Source: Linnemannia schmuckeri (Eukaryota; Mortierellomycota; Mortierellomycetes; Mortierellales; Mortierellaceae). From it: 64,000 nucleotides of DNA. The DNA is taken from NCBI GenBank assembly GCA_029449235.1, contig JANATG010000008.1, positions 372,001-436,000 of the forward strand, written 5' to 3'. How positions within the stretch are numbered: the first letter of the stretch is position 1; each line of letters starts with the position of its first letter. A model generated the notes under the pieces. The model ran no database searches, had not been told where the DNA came from, and saw only the letters and a list, made by a program, of their open reading frames with translations. Shown here one piece after another: positions 58,314 to 64,000 of the stretch. The position numbers were made by a program, and so were the translations under genes.

Positions 58314-58333
58314 AATTATGGCGCCCATTGTCC
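58314..58333 (-). repeat. Right terminal inverted repeat
   Basis: Inverted copy of 53592-53611. Just inside it, 58293-58308 (ATAATGGCGGCCAATG) is a degenerate direct repeat of the TIR core, like the sub-terminal repeats of some DNA transposons. Confidence 0.78.
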
Positions 58334-58500
58334 TGTTTCCAAAATAGGCTCTGACGTCATCAGGCTGAGCACCGACCGACTTTCAGTAAACGCGCCTTTT
58401 CCTTCCATTCAACTATTTACTCACCGACAACCATCATCGCCAATCAGTCTTCACCACCAAACAACTAATCCTTGAAAAATAATACACACAGAGAATCACA

Positions 58501-60290
58501 ATGTCAAAAAACGATCCTCTCAGTCTCCTGCGAGAGTTCACCATCGCCAAGCGGGAGCCTACCCTTGTCGACGCCTCAGGAGCAACAGTCCAGGAGCTCA
58601 CAGATGCCACCAGTGTAGTCTTTGACGATGGAACCAAACAGTTCAAGTTTGCAAGAAGTACCCCCACCAATTACAGACGCGGAGCCTCTGATGAATTTTA
58701 CACCCTCGAAACGCTCCTCTTCCTTCTCCAGAGGTCTACCCAGAGTGTCGCTGAATATTCGCTCGAGGGTGCTCAAAAGATGATTCCAACCGTTTCGATT
58801 CTGGATAAGAGATTGGTGCTCGACTATCTTCAGGGAGCCACAGCACATTCTGCCAACATTGTATACCAGACCGAGTCGAGTATGTGAACGTGATTTATTG
58901 TTAGAATACCATTCTTCGCCCTTGAGAAATAAATAGCATTACTGATTTTTTTTTTTTTTTTTTTTTTTTTTTGCGTTTCCCTTGAAATTTTTTAGATAAG
59001 CGAGCAGGAGACAACGTCATGGACAGCAGCCAGGATGCAGGAGCAAAGAAACCAAAGACTACGACACACTCAGCACCAGGAAACGACAGCGAGGTCTTGA
59101 GCCTCATCATCTCAAAGGAACGATTGGCCAAGACAACTGCAAGTGTCTTGCGCGGCAGCAAGGTACGCATCAGGGCTATCAGTACGATAATTCACACACG
59201 GAACGATGCTGCATCAAAATCAAAAAAACGGTGGAATTGTTGCATGCAGCGGTATTTACTGACGATCAGTTGATATTTTTCTGGACACTCTGCTATGAAA
59301 TAGTCATTCGCCAACATTCAAAAGAACGGAAGTGAGATTCTCATGGGCAAAGGAAAGGACGACAAGGGAATCAAGAAGCCAGATCCAAGGCAACCAGGAG
59401 CCGCACCCCCAGCATCTTCAACAGCACGGCCTGGAGCATCTTCTTCTCAGACCCCTCGACCTTCAGCAAATCCTTCTCAGGCTCGTCCCAAATCAGGTAA
59501 GCTTCTTTCATCGGACGAATCTATGAGACTACGCTGGGCATCCAAAATGGTATTGTGTCCTGACACGCGCGTTCACCTTTTTTCTTTTCTCTTCCATAGC
59601 GAATCGGATGCCTATTATCATTGTTCCTGCAGCTGTTACATCTATGATCACCATGTACAACGTCAAGCAGCTTCTGGAAGGACAAGAGTAAGTTTCGGAC
59701 GCCGAACGAATATATATATATGCACTGCTGAGCCGGAAGGATTTTTAAGAAGACAGATCTGACAGGCATTCTTAACTTTTCTGATAGGTTTGCTGACAGT
59801 GGAGATGTTCGCAACAAGGGAGAAGCCAAGCCCACTCGGCTCAGGATCTATCGTCGCATGAAGCCGAACGAGACAACAAAGGTGCCATACGAAGTTATCG
59901 ACAACACAGACATCCTCAAACCAGAAGACTGGGATCGTGTTGTATGCGTGTTTACGACAGGAGCAGAATGGCAGTTCAAAAAGTTCAAGTGGCAGAAGCC
60001 CGTCGAGCTGTTTGCACAGGTCAAGGGATTCTATGCTAAGTGGACGGATGAGCAACCAAAAGAAACCATCAAGACCTGGAACGTTGAAATTCTCAGCGTA
60101 TGTTACCTGTGTTTTGAGCTTGATTGGAATGCGGTTGTTATTTTGACTTTAGCTAATCGATTTACTTCCTTTTTATAAAATGCTCTAGTTGAACCGCCAC
60201 CGTCGACACGCAGATCGGGCTGTTGTCACAGAGTTCTGGGACAAGTTGCAGGGATGGTGTCTCGCCAACAAGCCTTTCCTCACCTGCTAA
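58501..60290 (+). CDS. CDC73: CDC73/parafibromin, Paf1 complex subunit
   Basis: Six exons (58501-58879, 58996-59162, 59304-59496, 59600-59687, 59788-60097, 60189-60290) give 412 residues. The N-terminal region starts DPLSLLREF and contains YTLETLLFLLQR and VSILDKRLVLDYLQG. A disordered Pro/Ser-rich linker follows. The conserved Ras-like C-terminal domain has MPIIIVPAAVTSMITMYNVK, FTTGAEWQFKKFKWQKPVELF, VKGFYAKWTDE and RRHADRAVVTEFWDKLQGW. It acts in Pol II elongation and histone modification. Intron 1 contains a long T run (about 58950-58972). Its promoter is shortened to about 167 bases by the element next door. Convergent with UFL1. Confidence 0.93.
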
Positions 60291-60399
60291 ATTATGAGAA
60301 CATCAATACCTTAACAGGAAAGGCTTTTTGCAAAACCATTGCGAAAATAAAAAACAAAAGGCCTGTTGCGAGAACACTTTATTGGTGAAAAAGTCTTTT

Positions 60400-62220
60400 C
60401 TAGTGTTTAGTGAGATCAATGCCGAGATCATGAACAGACTGCCAGAGCTGCTTCGCGTCCTGTTCACTTCCTGGCTCGCTCTCCTCCTGAGCCTGTTTAA
60501 TGTTGGACATCACTCGACTCATCATATTTTCCAAGAGCTCCAGCTGTGATCCAGCAGCACCGGCCTGCTCCTGGTTTTGTCCCTGTCCAATGGTGGATCG
60601 GAGTTGACGCAGGATGCGTGGGACGTACTTTCCAGAGGCATGAAGCATGCGGCCAGTCCATTTTTGGAAAGCGATCAAAGCCACAATGTGCAGCATTAAG
60701 GCTCCTGAGTCTGTTTGAGGTTCGATGCTTACGAGGATTTTGTGAAGCTCCTCCAAGTGCTCCGATAACTTGGTACTAGAAGACATAAGGAAATAAGGAA
60801 TGTGAAAATTAGCTCAAAGCTTGTACTGCTACCCAAAATTTGCCCTCTGACTATATTTAGAACACGTATCTTTCTTACCCATCGTAGGCGTCAGAGGTAT
60901 CGACTTTTTTGAGTCGACTGTTGAAGCTCTTGACAAGGCCCGACCAGATGTTCAAGTACTCGGTCAAGTTCTTCTCCTTGCCACTTCCAGCAGTCAATTT
61001 ACGCAGCTTCTTTAGCGGATCGACTTGGTCCTTTGGAATAAGTTCCGCCAACAAAATGGTGGCGTCTTCGGATGGAAGGAGAAAGGGTCCCTTGCCTGCT
61101 GAGAAGACTTCTGTCTGGCTGTGGTGTTCAGAGTATGCAAGCTGCAGACGATCGCGTGTCTCCTCTGCGTTCTTGGATGGTGTGGCGGCGGTCGAGTCTT
61201 TACTAATGTTGGCGAGGTACAGGGTTACGAGGTCGAGAAGTTCTACGCACAGTGATTGGAGTAGGTACTTGCTGAGCGAGTTCCTGACCGCTCCATCTAT
61301 AATGAACAAGGAGCACTATGTTAGCTCTGCTCAGTGCTAGTTACTGTCATTCGAACAAATACCACATTGCTTCCGCTCAATAATACCTTCAAAGACTTCG
61401 ATTCCTTTGGACGCCAGTTGAACATGCTTCGAGAGCGACTGAATCTCCGATATAGCCATGTTGGACCAAACAGCCCCCAGTACTTGCTGTTGTTGCTCCT
61501 CATCCACCGCACCCTGGCCCTCCTCGCCTTCCCGGTCCTCTTCCTCTTGCTCTTGTGCTCGAAGAACCATAGACCGGTTCCTGTCCTTCAGATTCTGCAA
61601 CAAATCCTTGTATAGAATACCCGCAGTAGCATTGACGACCGCGGAATCAAAATCAGGTTCCATCTCCTGAATCTCATCCTTGACGTCCTGGATCGTCAAG
61701 AAATCCCGAAGTTGCTTCTTTCCTTCTGATTTAGCTCCTTGTTGTTGCTGTGTCTGCTTTCCTTTTTGATTTTTCCTAGATCCTTGACCAGTAGCAATAG
61801 CAGAAGCTTGGTCCAGCAAACTCCTGAGACTGGCAGCATCATTCGAGAAGACATCACCCGAATCACCCTCTCCTTGACCACCACCAGTCAAATCATCATC
61901 ATTGTTGGTATTGCCAAATGACAGCCTCCAAGAAAGCAGCGCCTTGGCTTTACGATCCAAGAATGGGCCCATCCGCAAGAGACATTTCTGGAACTGACCT
62001 GAAGTCACCACAATACTATCCTGAATCACAAGTGTCTCCTGAGGTGAGCCTCCGTTAAGTCCTGTAAGTGAAGGATCTTGTTCGAGAGCGACTGGGATCT
62101 GGGAGGTTGGTTCTGAAAGACTGGGGAGTTGTCGGAGGAGACAGAAGATATCTTCCTTTGTCAGGGGTGATGGCACAAGCGGCTAAATAAAAAAACGTAA
62201 TTTTTGCTGGTGTCAGAGTC

Positions 62221-62255
<35 letters not shown>

Positions 62256-63827
62256 ATAAAATATCATGATTGATAAAGTTGGTAGCTGATGGCGTAAAAA
62301 AACTAACCTTGACATCAATCCATGAGAGATTGGCGATGGCGTCTTCAACACTGGCATCGATGATGGACCATATGCTCTCTTTGACAGCGTGAGTTTCAAG
62401 TAAAAGGGCTGTTGGGTGGTTTGCCTGCATGTACGCCTTTGGATCCGTAACTCCGTGCTTCTTGATCGCATCCAGTTCTACGCATGGAAACAATGCATAA
62501 GGCGTTATGAGTCTCGGAGGTGTTACCCTGTTCATATACAACACCGAACAAACCAAAGGAACGGGTCGGAGGCCTTTAGGTGGATCTTTTTACCGATGAA
62601 TCCATTGTTCTTGAAAAAAGTCTCGATCCAATCAGTTTGCTGTTGCTCATAAGGTTGAGGCACAAATATCCCTTGGTCGCCCACACCCTTAAATGTTCCA
62701 GGAAGTCCCGTTTCCTTTGCCAAGGTATCACACAATCCGTACATGAGCTGTTCCTGAACAACATTCCTAGCCCTCAGTGAAGCCAAACTTGTCGGTCTAA
62801 TGAAGCAAATAGTAGAAATGGGTCAGCAGATATATTATCACGAAAGTCTGGTGAAAATCATTGTTTTGATGGAATCATTGATAAAGAGCTTACTCTTGGA
62901 GCTGGTGCAGCGCTTTAAGTAAGGTAACCTTCTCATGCTCGTGGAACCACGGTGCAACGACAAGTCCGCGGTCAACAGTATCCCATTGTCCTGGAATGGT
63001 GCTTCCTACGCGGTCTTTCAAGAACTATTTCCAAGGTCCAAAAAAAAGATATTTATGTCAACTAATTTGGCTACGAAGATGTTCTCGATAGCAACACTCA
63101 CAACTACGGAAGATAATAAGAAGTTTAATTTCCACGTTACCTGGCGAACAAAGTCGATGCCGAATTTGTACTTGCGCGCTACTTCCAATGCTGTCAAGAA
63201 TCCACGCTGTGCGAGTTCTTCGTTCAGTTGAGATGACATTTCCTGAAGATATTCCCTGTAATCAAATTAAAACAGGCGGGACATGGTTGTTTCCCGGTGT
63301 GTCAATAAATGGTTAGTTACTGAGATACATACAGATATCAGCGAAGTGTGAAGAAGGGTGATGAAATAGTTGCTTACAGTTTAACGAGTTCATCTTGGAT
63401 ATGTAAGACCCTGCCGGGTCGGGAACGAACCAGTGCTTGAATACGGTCCTGGATGTCGGATGAGTTGGCGTTCAATGCCCTAGGAAGATCCAACACGCTC
63501 ACACGACCTAGAGGATTACCCACCAATATTATACTCGTAAGAAAATACATCCTAAAAATTTTGCAACCCAATCACGTCCAAAAGAGGCCGAGAGAGTTGC
63601 TCAGTACCGTTGCGCTTGTCGAGTAGAGAGAATATGTCGGCATCGAGTTGGTCATGGGTGATGAATGTCTTGCCGTCAAGCGAGGTGGCGATGTTGGAGA
63701 GGTAGCCGAGGCGGATGAGACTGTGGACGAGGTCTCCACAGGCTTCTTCGGACAGGGTTGCTTGGCCCTTGAGGTCATCGGGGTTGTCGGTTTGGCCAAA
63801 GAGTGTCTTCCAGATGGTTGTTGTCAT
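60400..63827 (-). CDS. UFL1: UFL1, E3 UFM1-protein ligase
   Basis: Nine exons (63827-63608, 63507-63378, 63255-63141, 63024-62894, 62796-62594, 62477-62308, 62182-61387, 61296-60879, 60775-60400) give 852 residues; animal UFL1 is about 790. The N-terminus follows the UFL1 winged-helix series: GYLSNIATSLDGKTFITHDQL, then RVSVLDLPRALNANSSDIQDRIQ, EYLQEMSSQLNEELAQRGF, QGIFVPQPYEQQQTDWIETFF, NNGFIELDAIKKHGV and ASVEDAIANLSWIDV. After a Gln/Glu-rich linker the C-terminal helical domain has KDLLQNLKDR-type helices and ends with the family segment MLHASGKYVPRIL. UFL1 with DDRGK1 and UFC1 attaches UFM1 to ribosomal protein uL24 at the ER. The intron before exon 7 contains a 33-base homopolymer (62222-62254). 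Most Dikarya lack this gene. Confidence 0.88.
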
Positions 63828-64000
63828 TATTGTTTAGCTGAGGTGTTTTCGTGTCCTTGAAAGGAAAGGAATGGATTGGGGTTTTTTTTGTGGGTATCAA
63901 GTTGTGAACTATGCAGAAGCCCGGGAACATTCATTGCACACCCTATTGGTCAATTGCTTAGTCTCACAGTCACATTGATGAAGATGTCCCCTGGGAAAAA
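63828..64000. other. Upstream region of UFL1, window end
   Basis: Promoter side of UFL1. No further coding sequence is recognised before the window ends. Confidence 0.3.

Larger units (their letters stand above)
53592..58333 (-). mobile_element. 4.7-kb TIR element carrying a FEN1-Fanzor fusion gene
   Basis: Terminal inverted repeats bound a single long minus-strand gene. The left end reads GGACATTGGGCGCCATAATT (53592-53611). The right end is its reverse complement with one mismatch (58314-58333). AAAATAG occurs as a direct repeat a few bases outside both ends (53577-53583 and 58341-58347) and may be the target duplication. The element sits between the divergent genes GPI18 and CDC73. No separate transposase gene is visible, so mobility would depend on the nuclease itself or on a transposase supplied in trans. 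Confidence 0.75.

Overview
This window is a gene-dense stretch of a fungal nuclear chromosome. Almost every gene is split by short GT-AG introns of about 50-530 bases. Codon use is GC-rich, coding sequences sit between pyrimidine-rich leaders, and the products are eukaryotic housekeeping proteins. The gene set keeps things most Dikarya have lost: a UFL1 UFMylation ligase, a full-length RPAP3, a Barentsz/CASC3 protein and a DEG15/TYSND1 peroxisomal protease. Together with the compact style this points to an early-diverging filamentous fungus (Mucoromycota, most likely Mortierellomycotina). That placement is inference from gene content, not from a search.

Layout. 2-2504: the tail of an unrecognised Ser/Pro-rich protein and a type I membrane protein. 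3032-15100: a segment bounded by two identical tRNA-Gln(CTG) genes in opposite orientation. Each has, just upstream of it, 5'-truncated poly(A)-tailed non-LTR retrotransposon copies pointing away from it, and a 1,662-residue ABCC transporter lies in the middle. 15101-18661: gene-poor. 18662-24241: a divergent protein kinase and a Gcs1-type ArfGAP. 24432-53527: alternating convergent and divergent genes: GH20 hexosaminidase, peroxisomal processing protease, RPAP3, ADA3/TADA3, YOS1, CASC3/Btz, BCAS2/SPF27, bL33m, MET2, kynurenine aminotransferase and GPI18/PIG-V. 58501-63827: CDC73 (Paf1 complex) and UFL1.

The most unusual object is at 53592-58333. It is a 4.7-kb element with 20-bp terminal inverted repeats sitting in what would otherwise be a roughly 220-bp divergent promoter between GPI18 and CDC73. 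It carries a single long gene in which an N-terminal FEN1/XPG-like (PIN) nuclease is followed by a long linker and a C-terminal Fanzor/TnpB-like RuvC plus zinc-ribbon module. A hairpin with a UUCG loop lies just past its stop codon. This copy is dead: two tandem-duplication frameshifts and three in-frame stops are visible.

Exon limits were placed by eye from splice consensus, reading-frame continuity and remembered family motifs. Where a junction could not be closed (TYSND1 exon 1/2, the bL33m start) this is stated. No database search was possible, so family names rest on motifs read directly from the translations.
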